A DNA stretch of 64,000 nucleotides from Muraenolepis orangiensis. Lineage: Eukaryota > Chordata > Actinopteri > Gadiformes > Muraenolepididae. The DNA is taken from positions 13,591,736 through 13,655,735 of the forward strand of contig CM051022.1 of the NCBI GenBank assembly GCA_027704905.1, given 5' to 3'. Both the position numbers and the translations under genes were made by a program. The notes under the pieces were generated by a model. It saw only the letters and a list, made by a program, of their open reading frames with translations, made no database searches and was not told the origin of the DNA. Positions 48,906 to 60,102 of the stretch are shown here, in pieces (the first letter of the stretch is position 1; each line of letters begins with the position of its first letter).

Positions 48906-50045
48906 ATGAAGTCCTTGGCTGCTCAGTGGTCTCTGCGTCAATGCGCTGTCTTCTGCACCTTCATCCTGTTGTGTTTGTTGGGTGCTTTCTTGGCGTACAA
49001 CCTGGACTTCACATTTAATTCTGAACTTTTCAAAGTCACTCTAAAACAGGAAGTCTCTGCAAATATTCAAGGAAACGACACGCAGGTCCAAGCTCTGGTG
49101 ACCGAAGGGCACAGAAAGCAGGAGCTAATCAATGCCAGGGAGGGGCACACGGATCCTGAGACTATCATATTGATCTGGATGTGGCCATTTGGAAGCCAAT
49201 TTGGCATAAATTGCAGTAAATTTGATATAGAAGGATGCCATTTTACAGACGACAGAACTCTTTATAGCAAGGCTCATGTGGTCTTCTTCCATCACAGGGA
49301 TATCCGGCAGGATCTTTCCAACATGCCAAAGGAGCCACGTCCATGGTTTCAGAAGTGGGTGTGGTGGAATAAAGAGTCACCAGTTCATTGTTCTCTAATT
49401 CCTCAGGCCAATAACCTATTCAATTTGACCTCAAACTACCGTATGGATTCAACTGTGCCAGCACGATACGGATTATTGGCTCAACGGGAACATGTGGAGG
49501 AAGATTTTCAATTACCAGCTAAAGACAAATTGGTGTGCTGGATTGTTAGTAACTGGAATAACAATTTTAAAAGAGTCCAGTTCTACAATGAACTCAAAAA
49601 ACATATAAATATTAATGTTTATGGGAACGCATTTGGAAACCGTATTAGCCCTGAAGAGGCAGCCAAGGTTATTACTAGCTGTAAGTTCTACCTATCCTTT
49701 GAGAACTCCATCTATAAAGACTACATCACAGAGAAGCTGTACAATCCCATGTCAATGGGAACAGTACCAATCGTTCTTGGCCCTTCTAGACAAAATTATG
49801 AGGAGCAAATTCCTGGTGATTCATTTATCCATTTTGAGGACTTTGATACTCCGAAGATGCTTGCTGACAAACTGCACTACCTCGACCAAAACCAAGCAGA
49901 GTACTTGAGTTACTTTACCTGGAGACGTGATTTTAAAGTCACAGCACTTTCATTTGAGCATGATGTTTGCTATTTATGTCATTATCTGAAACATGCACCA
50001 GGGTACCAAGTCATGGATGGTCTTAATAAATGGTTTTGGGGTTGA
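48906..50045 (+). CDS. FUT9-like alpha-1,3-fucosyltransferase, gene 1
   Basis: GT10-family type II Golgi enzyme, 379 aa. Family members transfer fucose from GDP-fucose to GlcNAc in N-acetyllactosamine chains, making Lewis x-type glycans. A short cytosolic tail (MKSLAAQWSLRQ) is followed by a membrane anchor at about residues 14-33 (FCTFILLCLLGAFLA), a stem with the sequon NDT, and the catalytic part from about residue 80 (ILIWMWPFG). The strongest family signature is CKFYLSFENSIYKDYITEKL near residues 260-280, the GDP-fucose region. The whole coding region is one exon, preceded by an acceptor AG eight bases before the ATG, as in vertebrate FUT9. The start context is CCGCCATGA. It is a little longer than mammalian FUT9 (359 aa). 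It could instead be a fish-specific FUT4/9-like paralogue. The convergent paralogue is at 62623. Confidence 0.9.
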   Translation: MKSLAAQWSLRQCAVFCTFILLCLLGAFLAYNLDFTFNSELFKVTLKQEVSANIQGNDTQVQALVTEGHRKQELINAREGHTDPETIILIWMWPFGSQFGINCSKFDIEGCHFTDDRTLYSKAHVVFFHHRDIRQDLSNMPKEPRPWFQKWVWWNKESPVHCSLIPQANNLFNLTSNYRMDSTVPARYGLLAQREHVEEDFQLPAKDKLVCWIVSNWNNNFKRVQFYNELKKHININVYGNAFGNRISPEEAAKVITSCKFYLSFENSIYKDYITEKLYNPMSMGTVPIVLGPSRQNYEEQIPGDSFIHFEDFDTPKMLADKLHYLDQNQAEYLSYFTWRRDFKVTALSFEHDVCYLCHYLKHAPGYQVMDGLNKWFWG

Positions 50046-50297
50046 AAAATACAATGTTCTGAAGACACTTTCTGCAGGTCTATCTGTGCTTGGCTGAACG
50101 CATTTTGTGGGCTACCATCTATTATTGGAAAATCATGAATAATTTGTTTTTTTATAGATGTTTCCATGAATCTCGCTTGCCTCCCCAACCAGCAATACGA
50201 CAAATGTATTGTGTACATGTAAATATGAGCATATATCATACCAAACAAATGAGATGTTTGACAAATCTCAAAGCACTGTTTTTTTGGGGTGATTAGG

Positions 50298-50754
50298 TGT
50301 CAGGATTGGCAGTTCTTCCACCCCGCGTTCCCAGCCCTCGTCCAGGTAGCCACGCCCCCTTGTTAGTTCTCAGCTGCAGCGCATCACCGTGATCTTCCCC
50401 CTCATGTTTTCCTGCCCTCTGATTGGCTGCCTGGGACCTCATTTAAATAGGAGGTGTCTTCTTTTGTTCGGGGCCAGTTCATTATATTCTGTTTCGTTGG
50501 TTGTTAGGCTCTACTTCATGTTAGAGTTCTTACTTGTTTCATGTTTATGAACAAGCGTCATGTTTCCACGTCATGCCACCGTCAGGTTTTTGTAGTTAGG
50601 TCTTTTGCTTTTGAGCTTTATGCGTTTCCATCTAAGTGATTACTGTATTTATCAATAAAGACTCTTTATTTTGATACGCGTGTCATCGTGTCGTGCATTT
50701 GGGTTCACCTCCTAAGTCCCCCTTCCTCATTCCCCGCGTCGTCAACCCTTGACA
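50298..50754 (+). mobile_element. Solo LTR, 457 bp, with 5-bp target duplication
   Basis: It starts TGTCAGGATTGG and ends AACCCTTGACA, with TGTCA/TGACA inverted ends. It is flanked by TTAGG on both sides (50293-50297 and 50755-50759). A TATA-like ATTTAAATAG lies near 50443 and an AATAAA near 50653, giving a normal U3-R-U5 order on the plus strand. It lies about 250 bases downstream of FUT9-like gene 1. The paralogous site downstream of gene 2 (62382-62386) lacks it. Confidence 0.9.
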
Positions 50755-50779
50755 TTAGGGATGTTCCTAGCGACTGTAT

Positions 50780-51178
50780 TTAAGATTCAAGATAGCATTT
50801 CCCATGTGTATGAGTACAATGATATGATTACTCCCCATTCCCTCCTGCAGTGGAAATTAAAATACTATAAAAAATACTGTACACAATAAAAACAATAAAA
50901 GAAACTATAAAGTTACTGATGGAGTATATGTACATGTGTTGAATTGTGCAGAAAGATTTAAAAAGCATTTTAAAGTGCCAGTAGTGCAGCAGCATCATGA
51001 ATACAGTGCAGTACAGTGTAGAACAGGGCAGTCACTATAATGAGTCCAAAAAGTCCAGCAAAAGTATGATAGTGTAATGTAATATGGATGACAATGGTAT
51101 AGTGGCAGCACTCCTAGCAGTTCAGCAGGCGCACTGCCTGTGGATAAAGCTTGTGGATAAAAAGTCCTTGACAGTGTC
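50780..51178 (-). mobile_element. LINE 3' end, minus strand, interrupted by an LTR
   Basis: Words such as TACTCCCCATTCCCTCCTGC, GTGTTGAATTGTGCAGAAAG and ACTGCCTGTGGATAAA match the 3' end of the minus-strand LINE at 16855-17508 and 21710-22762. The match breaks at 51178 where a solo LTR is inserted. Confidence 0.7.
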
Positions 51179-51624
51179 TGTAGGTGTAATATCCAAACGT
51201 CTGTGAGTTTTTGAACACCCTTGAAGCCAGAGTAGGTGAATAACGGGAGTCTTGAACGCGAACGACAGGACCACGTGTATAGTTTACCATTTAATTAATA
51301 AAAGAAAAACATAACGTCAAAATCGCAAATCGCTCGTCGCACGGTCAAAAACTATGACGCTACTATCTACGCTGGTTCCATTCAAAAAGCTCCCGCTGCC
51401 TTCTACCCAGCTGATATAAGTGGTCACATGACAGTTCCGGTCTATCAAAATAAAGAAATGTTTTTATCACATATTGTCTCATTTTAAACAAACAAAGTCT
51501 TATCAAATCATGAAATCATGACAAATCTTTTTAAACTATAGACTATTAAACTATTATCAAATTGAAATATCAAAACATGAATATAGGACATATTAATGAA
51601 CCAATTCCTAAATTGGCTCCTACA
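51179..51624 (-). mobile_element. Second solo LTR, 446 bp, with 5-bp target duplication
   Basis: On the plus strand it starts TGTAGGTGTAAT and ends ATTGGCTCCTACA, with TGTAGG/CCTACA inverted ends, flanked by GTGTC on both sides (51174-51178 and 51625-51629). Orientation is uncertain. A TATA-like CTTATATC followed by an ATTAAA-like signal suggests the minus strand. Confidence 0.8.
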
Positions 51625-51629
51625 GTGTC

Positions 51630-52499
51630 GTTGAAAATGCTTATGCTTTGTCCTTTCTATCACCCTATGTTGATCCGGACGGTTCTCATGTTGTCCGTAT
51701 CCTGTTCAACCAACTGTTGTTAAAGGGGGGGCTAGCATACAACTGTTGGACTACAACAATGGCGGGACCACTCCAACGGGGACACCTCCGGCCCCCCATG
51801 GACACGGCCGCTATTCCCGTCCCCAAACCTGCTGACTGTTGTTGCCCCAGGTGGTTCAGACATCCATCATTGAAGTAAGAGACAGTCATTGAGTCCCACT
51901 AGGGATCTCCCGCCTGTTATGTGGGCCCGGCCCTCCTTTTAGCTTCAGCCAATCCCTCTCCGTTTACCGCTAATTGGTTCATTCCATCCACCTGTTCATT
52001 CCCCTTCATAAACCCCAGCTTTACAGCCGCTCCCCACCAGGTGGTTGTCCCTGCTCCCATCCTCTGTGGCCGGTGCCGCCTTGTGACGTCCCTATCCTCA
52101 CCTCATGGGACCCGGGAACTCCAGAGTTGTTCTATTTGTATGTTTGTCTGCTTGTCTTATTGTGTATGTATACTAGTCTATTGCAATTACTTTTGAATTA
52201 GACTTCAAAGGGTTCATGTGTGACATTTTTTATAAGTTGACAATTCCCATTCTTATTCACAGCTGTTAACCGGATGTTTTTGTCAACTGCTTGTCAACTA
52301 GTCTAAAGAAAATGCCAATAAATCAGTCAGAATTGGGCACATTACAATCTAAGAGGCTAAACACAGTTGGACAATATGTTAAATGTACTATATGAAAAAA
52401 ACGTTTTAAATGTTTAATTATGTATGTTCGTATGTTATACGAAATCCTATTAAATGTACTTAATCCCCAGTTAGGTAGGAGGGAAAAACAGTTCCCCGA
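51630..52499. other. Gene-free spacer
   Basis: Unique-looking sequence with weak open frames only. I recognise no gene or element. Confidence 0.45.
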
Positions 52500-52695
52500 C
52501 TTTTTATCCTGTAGATCCTTCCTCTCTGGCCAATCCTCCACCAACGCCATGGCCTAAGTCTTCACTTCTATGACACTCCACTCTACCTCTCCTCTAAGAC
52601 CATTTCCTCCACCACCCACTCCTCCCTTGCCGCCTGTCTGACTGTCAAATCGTGGATGCAACAGAACTATCTCCAACTCAACTGCAATTAGTGCT
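52500..52695 (+). mobile_element. LINE reverse transcriptase fragment
   Basis: A frame with one shift reads FYDTPLYLSSKTISSTTHSS and then KSWMQQNYLQLN, which fits the segment after the catalytic box (FYADDTQLYL type) of teleost LINEs. It is a short relic. Confidence 0.6.
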
Positions 52696-52834
52696 GGGCG
52701 ATAAACTGATCTTGTTCATTTTTGCACTAAAATCTTTCACGATAATGATGATTCAGGTCATGAAAAAAAGACAGCAACATTACCCCACCCTTTTAGTTTT
52801 ACTTACATGCCTATGTTATATGTTGTACATGTAA

Positions 52835-53010
52835 CCTGTGTTATATAATGTCTGGTATTTGTACATGTAACCTATGTTATATGTTGTCTGGTATTTGTTC
52901 CTATAACCTATGTTATATGTTGTCTGGTATTTGTTCCTATAACCTATGTTATATGTTGTCTGGTATTTGTTCCTATAACCTATGTTATATGTTGTCTGGT
53001 ATTGCCTTGT
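52835..53010. repeat. 36-bp tandem repeat, about 4.5 copies
   Basis: The unit CCTATGTTATATGTTGTCTG plus GTATTTGTTCCTATAA is repeated. Open frames through it are artefacts. Confidence 0.9.
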
Positions 53011-53326
53011 TGAGGCATTTGATTCATGTGCAGCCATGTTGTCTCTGTTGAATGTGTATATCTCAACCTATTGAGACCTTAGAATAAATAATTGTACACA
53101 AACCAATCTTTACCTTTGTAGTGCCGAGAGATGGGAGTCATATCCCTGTGTCGGGGAAGGACAACGACCCGACCCCGGAGAGGGAGGACAACAGGGGCCG
53201 AGGTGGGCGGGGCAGCAGGCGTGGCCGTGAGGGCTGAGCCCACTCCAATGCAGTGGCGTTTTCTCCCGGAGGCCAAGGGAAGCCAGGCTTCCCCTGTTTT
53301 TTCGGATTGTAGTTATAATTTTAATA

Positions 53327-53426
53327 CATTTTTTAAATTAAAATAAAAAAAGATTTTTTTTTATTTTAATTTAAAAAATGTAGGAGAGACGGTCCGGCAG
53401 CAACACAACTGCCGGACCGTCTCTCC
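53327..53426. repeat. Two adjacent perfect hairpins inside the hAT element
   Basis: Hairpin 1: arms 53327-53351 and 53356-53380, 25 bp, AT-only core, 4-base loop. Hairpin 2: arms 53383-53400 (GGAGAGACGGTCCGGCAG) and 53409-53426, 18 bp, GC-rich, 8-base loop CAACACAA. They are two bases apart. Confidence 0.9.
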
Positions 53427-53784
53427 CCCATTCTCATTGAGTATTTTACAAAGAGTGAAACAACAGCGCCCCCTAGATATTATGGTGAAATTGAGGAGGC
53501 CAGCCGAATGAGCTTCCCTTGGTGAAAAAAAAATGGAGGGATTGTCCCGGATTGACCAATCAGATGAGGCCCACGTCATGTCCCCCTGCCAACCTGTGAT
53601 TGGTCAGGGCCATGCCAAGGGAGGCCAGAGACGGCTGGCATCCCCCCTCAAGGGAATGGGATCCCTTGATCCCATTGGATCGATTTGAAGGGAATCCCTT
53701 GACTCACAAATCCAATCAAATCACATCAACATCAGTACGTAGTACTGTAACTGTCATCCTCGCCGTTTGATAGTATTAAGCATT

Positions 53785-54279
53785 ATGGAGGGTGGAGATT
53801 TGGCGTACTTAATAAAAAACAACTTTACTAAACTTCCGCTACAGCAGCAACTAAAAATTAAATCTGATGACAGGCCCATGCCCACACTCGAGCTGTGTGC
53901 ACAGAGGAAAAAGGGAGCGAATCGGACGTTCAATGAGGACAATTATGTCCGCACGGAGTGGCTAACTGGAAGCGCTGAACTTCAGCGTCTATTTTGCTGG
54001 CCATGTCTTCTTTTTGACAAGGATTCGTGCTCCCTGAACAATCCTTGGGCAACTTCAGGATTCATCGACCTTGCCAACCTGTCACGGGCAATTGAGAGGC
54101 ACGGTAAATCAAAAAATCACATAGATTGTGCTGTGAAATTGAAGCTTTTTTATTCATTACCGAATCTGCACTGCGCATTGAGCGGCTGGTTATGCATTTG
54201 GGGGGGGGGGGGAATGCTTAAATTAATAAGACGAGAGAGTTTTGGCTGGAGAGTGCGTGCGGACCTGTCGGTTAGATAA
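53785..54279 (+). pseudogene. hAT transposase N-terminal fragment (TTF-type zinc finger)
   Basis: The frame starts MEGGDLAYL. Around residues 45-110 it shows the TTF/ZMYM-type zinc finger pattern: YVRTEWLTGSAELQRLFCWP followed by CLLFDKDSC and NLSRAIERHGKSKNH. After about residue 120 it runs into unrelated sequence and stops, so the catalytic domain and hAT dimerisation region are missing. Confidence 0.75.
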
Positions 54280-54422
54280 CAGGCGTGTGCAAGTCCTGCA
54301 TCTGTATGATACAACTGTGTAAAATGATACCGGGCGCTGTAATCACTCATCTGGTTACGTTATTGACCCAAAAAAACTGGCTTCCCCTAAAATTTTCCCC
54401 ACGCCACGCTACTGCTCCAATG

Positions 54423-55057
54423 GTCTGGAAACATCCACATGAGCCGGCTTAATCCTGTCACACTAACTTCTGAGAGACCAAATGGTTTCCTGCCAGGGTT
54501 GGAAAGGTTGTGTATCGCCTCAAAAAGGGGCCGGCGCCAGTTCGCAGGGACTCACGGTCGAGGCTAGCCCGTAGAGCCAGCGACCTCCTCCGGGCGTAAT
54601 CCCGTGTCCGAGGCCTGGTCCGTGCTCATGTGGAGGTAAACGAGGCCCAGCTGAAGGGCTCAGAGGACTCTGCTCTGGAGAGGCAGTCCGTGAGCGCGTT
54701 GGCCTCACTCTGATTTGGAGGAGAGCTGGCGCTGCTGGCAGCGGACCACGGCTCGGCCACTTCACAGTGGGATGGGTTTGTGGTCCAAGAACTAAATGGA
54801 GCATAATTAAATGTATATCTTGATAATTTGGAATGCTCCGATCAGGGTTTTTGGGGCCGATCGATATCAGCGATCACCGGAATCAGAATCGGCCGAGGCT
54901 ATGGGGATCTTTCATTTAAAGTTCTAAGTATGAAATTAAGTATTAAAGTAACTAATCTGAAATGCCGAAATATAATATATATCACAATAACATCTTCTCA
55001 CGTGACGCTACTCAACCGATCAAATCGCTGCTGTCAGTGAGCGAGCAGATTACCACA

Positions 55058-55093
<36 letters not shown>
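54423..55093. other. Gene-free spacer ending in a (CA)n tract
   Basis: No gene is recognised. A (CA)n run at 55060-55093 abuts the next transposon end. Confidence 0.45.
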
Positions 55094-55094
<1 letters not shown>

Positions 55095-56933
55095 AGTGGC
55101 GGCCGGTGACATCCGAAGTAGGAGGGGCGCAGGGGTAAAAAAAATGTTTTTAAATCATATCTGCTGTGCAATACCGGATTTGCCCAGACGGTGGCGCCAT
55201 TTCACCATGTAAACGACCGAGAGGGCTAATTAAAAATTAAAAACTATACATAATATAAACCTCACCGTTACTCATTCTACTCTGTATTGTATATATGTAT
55301 ATTGACTGAACATTCCTTTACTTACTGCTTAATTTCTTTTTTTACTTACTTTATTTTTACTGTATGTAGCACAATCAATCAGTATTCTGTATTTTGTTGT
55401 GACAAATAATAAACAAACTTGAAACTTATGGTGAAAGAACATTTATTATATGGTGCCTAGTAGAAAATAAACATAAGAAATAAAATATGGTCTTATATTA
55501 GAAAGACTACCCAGTGTGCCATCAAAAATAATACCTAAATATGGTCTTACATTCGATTGTGCAAAAGTAATTAGAACAAAATAGAAGATAATAAAATAGA
55601 CCTGATACAAGTCCTGAGATAAAATGCAATACAATGTTAAGCTTACAAATTAAAAAGGTACTGGGTCCTATGTACACTACACTACTATACAATATACAGT
55701 TTAATCTATGTACCTATGCTATACAAGAACCACTTAGCAAACCAGGTTCTGGAAAACGACCGAATATATAGCCTTATTCTGTCTGTTGCTGGTTGCTGAA
55801 TGCTGATGTCAGGCTGATGAGGTCCAAACTCTTTCACTCTGAGTTTTTCTTGCAGTGTTCGTCTTTCAAATGGTGTTGCTTTGAGGGATTTGACAGAATT
55901 CTCCATGGTAGCTAGTGTAATGGCTGTGTCCTGTACAGAACAAAAAAAGAACAAACTTGCAACATGAGGTCTCACCCACACACACGGGTCTCAATCTCCT
56001 CTCCTCAGACAGCAAGACGCAGCAAGAACTGACTCATTAACAAATGCTTCTGAATTTAACTAATTAAATAGAATACAAATGCTTAATACATTCGACCACA
56101 GCCTATATTAGCAGACAAACACACGGAGGACCCTGTAGCTAGCATTGGGGAAGCACGTGTCCACGATAAACTTACAAAACCCCAATCCACACCGTTTACA
56201 TACAAATGACACAAGCTGCATGTTTATACAGCAAGACCAACATTTCTTATCCCCTTTACTTTACGTTTACATCGTCCACAATAAAAATAAATGTAAAACT
56301 ATAATCGGGACAAAAACAAACAACAACGTACCTTTCCTCAGACAGCAAGACGCAAACTGAGAGCAGAGCAGTACAGGCTTTACAAATAACTAGGGTCAAC
56401 TAGGCTATGAATTGCGCATGCGTGACTGGTTTTCTTTGCTCACGCATTCACGCATGCGCCACTCAATTTGCTCACGTATGCGCTACTCAATTAGAGTCGC
56501 GCATGCGTGACTGGTTTCCTTGTTCGGGCGCAATGAAATGCGCTCCCAGAGATCGTATTCAGGACCCTTGATAGGCTACATTTGCCTATCAAATTTGGTA
56601 CCTACCTCAAAACCTTGACCCTTGATAGGCTACATTGCCTATCAAATTTGGTACCTACCTCCAAACCTGGGCGTGAGAGTGACGTCAATGACAAACGAGG
56701 GGGGAGAATAGCACGCACAACAATGATTTATATTTGCTATATTAACGTTATTGTGCATTTTAAACACAAACATACATAACATGAGTAATTATTATTCATT
56801 TTAAACATGTTTAGTTTATTTTTAGGGGTCAAAAAAACAACAAAAAAAAAACACAATTATTATTATTATTTTTTTTTCCTCTCTCAACCAGGTGGGGCGG
56901 CGCCCCTGCGCCCCTATGGACGAGCCGCCACTG
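55094..56933 (-). mobile_element. Second hAT-type (TTF) transposon, abutting ERV copy 2
   Basis: The ends CAGTGGCGGC and GCCGCCACTG are a perfect 10-bp inverted repeat, and further in both ends carry GGGGCGCAGGGG. Near the right end, 56405-56515 has several GCGCATGCGTGAC-like subterminal repeats, and 56562-56655 a 48-base tandem duplication. A minus-strand relic of the transposase lies at 55706-55930. Flanks differ (CA repeat left, CTGTACAT right), so no 8-bp target duplication survives. Confidence 0.75.
55706..55930 (-). pseudogene. hAT transposase exon relic (TTF-type)
   Basis: The minus-strand frame shows EFGPHQPDISIQQPATDRIR followed by SFSRTWFAKW, a pattern typical of the region before the TTF zinc finger in ZMYM-like hAT transposases. 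The rest is lost. Confidence 0.7.
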
Positions 56934-57385
56934 CTGTACATGTGTTTACAGTGCGAAGTATAAAGTGTAGGCGCTGGGAGGGATAAAAACACTCAGCTCT
57001 TGTGATAAGACTGGGAGGAATCTAACAGAATCAAAAGGTAGAGAACCCGCAGATGGGAGTAGATCTGGTCCGCCACCCACATGCTACGGTGTGGTAGATC
57101 ATTAACCAGTAATATTCGCATCCTACGGTTAACTAGCGTTTGCTTGGATTCACAAATTCACTTGGTGGGGGTGGGATATTTACAGGAGTAGTACGAAGAA
57201 AAAGGGGAAAGTGTATTTTCAACATCATCAGGCTCCGAGACCTTGGCGAAGGTGGAGGGCTGACCTGGTGAAAAGGGAAAGTTTAGGAAAGGTGGGAAAC
57301 ACTGCTAAAGGGGTGGGAGTGTGAAATTGACCATCCACAAATGATAAAAAACACACAACCTTAGGTAGTGCATTAGGGATGACCC

Positions 57386-57775
57386 ATGTTCACATGGGGC
57401 CCCGAGGCCTTAAAGGAGGCATATGGGAGAGCAGAGGCCGTCATGTTACAGAGTACCCGGCAGGAGGACAAGGGTATTATGAAGAAGAGGATGGCCAAGT
57501 ACTATAAGCTCTGGCAGGATCAGGAAGTAGTCTCCAAACAACACCCACCCACCAGAGAACAGTTAAGAGTGCTGGCAAGGAACCTGACAAGAGAGGCCAC
57601 CAAAGTCTGGGAGCTGCCAGAAAAGGAGCCGACCAGGACGGGGGAGGTACACCACTTTGAGGAGTGGTGTAAGCAAGAATACAAAATCCGCGCAGACTTG
57701 ACCTCAGAACCAAATATGACACACGACGTACGGCTGTTCAGTGATGGTGCTGCTGTAAGGGTACACACGACGTAG
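57386..57775 (+). pseudogene. ERV gag-like fragment fused to the RT-RNase H junction
   Basis: A 129-codon frame begins with a gag-like region (GPEALKEAYGRAEAVMLQST) and, after a deletion junction near residue 87, continues with GEVHHFEEWCKQEYKIRADL and LFSDG, which in copy 1 follow reverse transcriptase. The fusion is therefore a deletion product and not a natural protein. The gag label is tentative. Confidence 0.55.
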
Positions 57776-57885
57776 GGCTGTTCAGTGATGGTGCTGCTGT
57801 AAGGGTACACACGACGTACGGCTGTTCAGTGATGGTGCTGCTCTGAGGGTCCTGAGGGCAAGGTGCATCTTACTCGGTGCCCGGG

Positions 57886-58131
57886 TTTTGTCCCCAATTC
57901 CAGCCTGTGGTTCCAGGTGATTGTGTATCTATCAAAGTGCTCAAACGTAAGTGGGATGAACCCAGGTGGTCAGGACCGTACCAGGTAACATTGGCCACTG
58001 CATGCGCGGTAAAAGTCAGAGGCAAAAAAGGAGGCCTCTGGCACCACCTGACCAACTGTGCCCCTGCACCAGAACCGAGACAAAAACTTAGTGAGGTACG
58101 AGCTGATCTGACCCAACCTAAGCTCGCATAG
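57886..58131 (+). pseudogene. ERV integrase C-terminal (GPY/F) domain fragment
   Basis: The frame contains DCVSIKVLKRKWDEPRWSGP followed by YQV, the GPY/F module found at the end of gammaretroviral-type integrases, then HHLTNCAPAPE. It is the last part of pol only. Copy 1 has different sequence here. Confidence 0.75.
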
Positions 58132-58140
58132 GACACACCA

Positions 58141-60102
58141 TGGGGCCCGCAGGAAAGGAGGTGACCGGAATGATTTTGTGGGTGGCATTCCTCCTTACAA
58201 TAGCCATAGGGAGGGTTGGGTGCTAGGGACATTGCTTAAAGCAAAGGGGGATACAGCGAGAAGTCGGGTAACGAGACACATCATGCAAGACACAGGGCCT
58301 CGATTCGGTGGAGATGATAATAGAGCTGTGTATTATTACGGACCGACCAGTTTTGAGGATTTGGAAAAAAGGATTAAAACGGAGTGGGGTCGCGAGGCCC
58401 CAGTTCCTAAAGTGAGGGAATACCTGGGAGAAACACTGACATTTCAAATAGATGCATGTGAGACTGCACTGGTTGGAATCAGAAGGAGATGGTGGCACTA
58501 GAGAAGTACGTATGTGCCACCTTGCCCCCACTTAAATGTCTGATGAATTGCCCACTTAGGAACAGCATAAACAGCATGAGCTACGATACAGCACATTTGA
58601 CCAATCTCGATTGTGGGGCTGCGGGAGGTCACTGGACTTCATGTATAGCCAATACCGGAGAACCATGGGGAACGATGCAGGAGGAGATAGTAGGGCCGAG
58701 TATGGTGTCGTTTGCCAGAAGGTTCTCAGTAGTCAAGGCAGAGCCCCCAGCAGGATGAAAAGATGGAGAGTGCAATCCCCTGAGGTTTGTGCTCAAGGAG
58801 GCAAGAGAGCGGGATACTGGGCTGTTCACAGTGTTGGTTTATGCGCAAGGGAGAGACCCTATGGGATGGATATACATAAATATAACAAACAGCCCAGAAG
58901 AGAAAGCACAAGGGCCCCCGGTAGAAAAGACCAGTGAGGAGCCCCACATTACGTATATGAATGATGTAACCTATCAGGAAAAGATCAGAATAGAAACCGG
59001 GTACAGAGAAGAGAATTTGTGGCTCCACTGGATGCAATATTCGGCCAAACAAATAACACCCGGTGATTGTGTGGTATGTGCAGAAGCAAGGCCGGCGCAG
59101 ACTCCGGTACCTGCCAGAATAAGTAATATCACCTGCCGACCCGGTGTGCCAAAGGATCCACTACCTACACCCAGTGGTGATGAAACGGACACCGCCCCCA
59201 TTTTCCTTAACAACCAGTGACTACACCTGTATAGTAGTGGCCATTCCAGCGGACAACTGTGTTACCACATTACAGGTTTCCCTAGATGCATGCGAGTACC
59301 CTCGGCAGAGGGTGAGTAGGGCGGATCTCTGGTGGTGGTGTGGGACTAGAGAGATCTTCCCTTATCTCCCATTTTATTGGACGGGTAGATGTGCTGTGGT
59401 GCAGTTGTTGATACCAATGAAGATATTCCCTGTTGGGCCCCAGGCGTACCTACAGTGGTTAGGGGAGGTCCGAGGGACTAGAAGAAGGGGAAAATACACT
59501 ATTGGAAGCACCAGGAGGATCGTTCGATGAGAGAGTTTACCTAGATTAAAGCCTGGGAATCCCAAGGGGGGTACCGAATACCAAAGTACCAGATAGCCGA
59601 TGGGTTCACTTCAGCGCTATGCCCCTGGTGCACTATCAACACCAATGTAGACTGGATCAATGACATCTATTACAATCAGCAGAGGTTTGTCCATTACACA
59701 CAAAAGGCCATCAAGGGGTTGCGCGAGCAGTTGGACAAGACCAGTCTGACGACATGGCAGAATAGATGAGCATTGGAGATGCTGCTGGCTGAGAAAGGGG
59801 GAGTGTGTGCCATGATAGGGCCCTCGTGTTGCACGTTCATCCCTAACAACACAGCCCCCGACGGGTCGGTCACTAGAGCTTAGGCGGGGCTGACATCACT
59901 GAGTCAGGAGCTAGCGGGATTGATCCTATATTTGGAGATATGTTCGAGAAGTGGTTTGGGAAATGGAAAGGGTTCATTGTGCCAATCTGTGGGTCACTAG
60001 CCATAGGGGTAGCTATGATTACAGTGTGTGGGTGTTGCTGTATTCCCTGTATTAGAACATTAATCAATAGACTTGTCACCACTGCCCTAACAAAGGAGTG
60101 AT
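58141..60102 (+). pseudogene. ERV env remnant, copy 2 (signal peptide to membrane anchor, broken)
   Basis: A signal-peptide-like start at 58141 ends in a stop after about 28 codons. The surface subunit continues in shifted frames (58178-58501, 58489-58758, 58789-59220, 59144-59530). A Cys codon seen in copy 1 is a TGA here at 58757-58759. The transmembrane subunit (59600-60102) shows a CX6CC motif and a hydrophobic anchor followed by a short tail, with in-frame stops at 59767-59769 and 59881-59883. Together with the CxxC in the surface subunit this marks a gamma-type, disulfide-linked envelope. It is clearly non-functional. Confidence 0.8.

Larger units (their letters stand above)
53251..54414 (+). 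mobile_element. hAT-type DNA transposon, deleted copy with perfect 8-bp target duplication
   Basis: The ends CAGTGGCGTT and ACGCTACTG are imperfect inverted repeats, and CTCCAATG flanks both sides (53243-53250 and 54415-54422), the 8-bp duplication diagnostic of hAT elements. The 1,164-base element keeps only the N-terminal part of its transposase, plus two back-to-back hairpins near its left end. Confidence 0.9.

Noticed and set aside
54520..54804. 94-codon minus-strand frame rich in Pro and Ser
   Set aside because: No start context, domain or homology is recognised; probably chance in a GC-rich patch.
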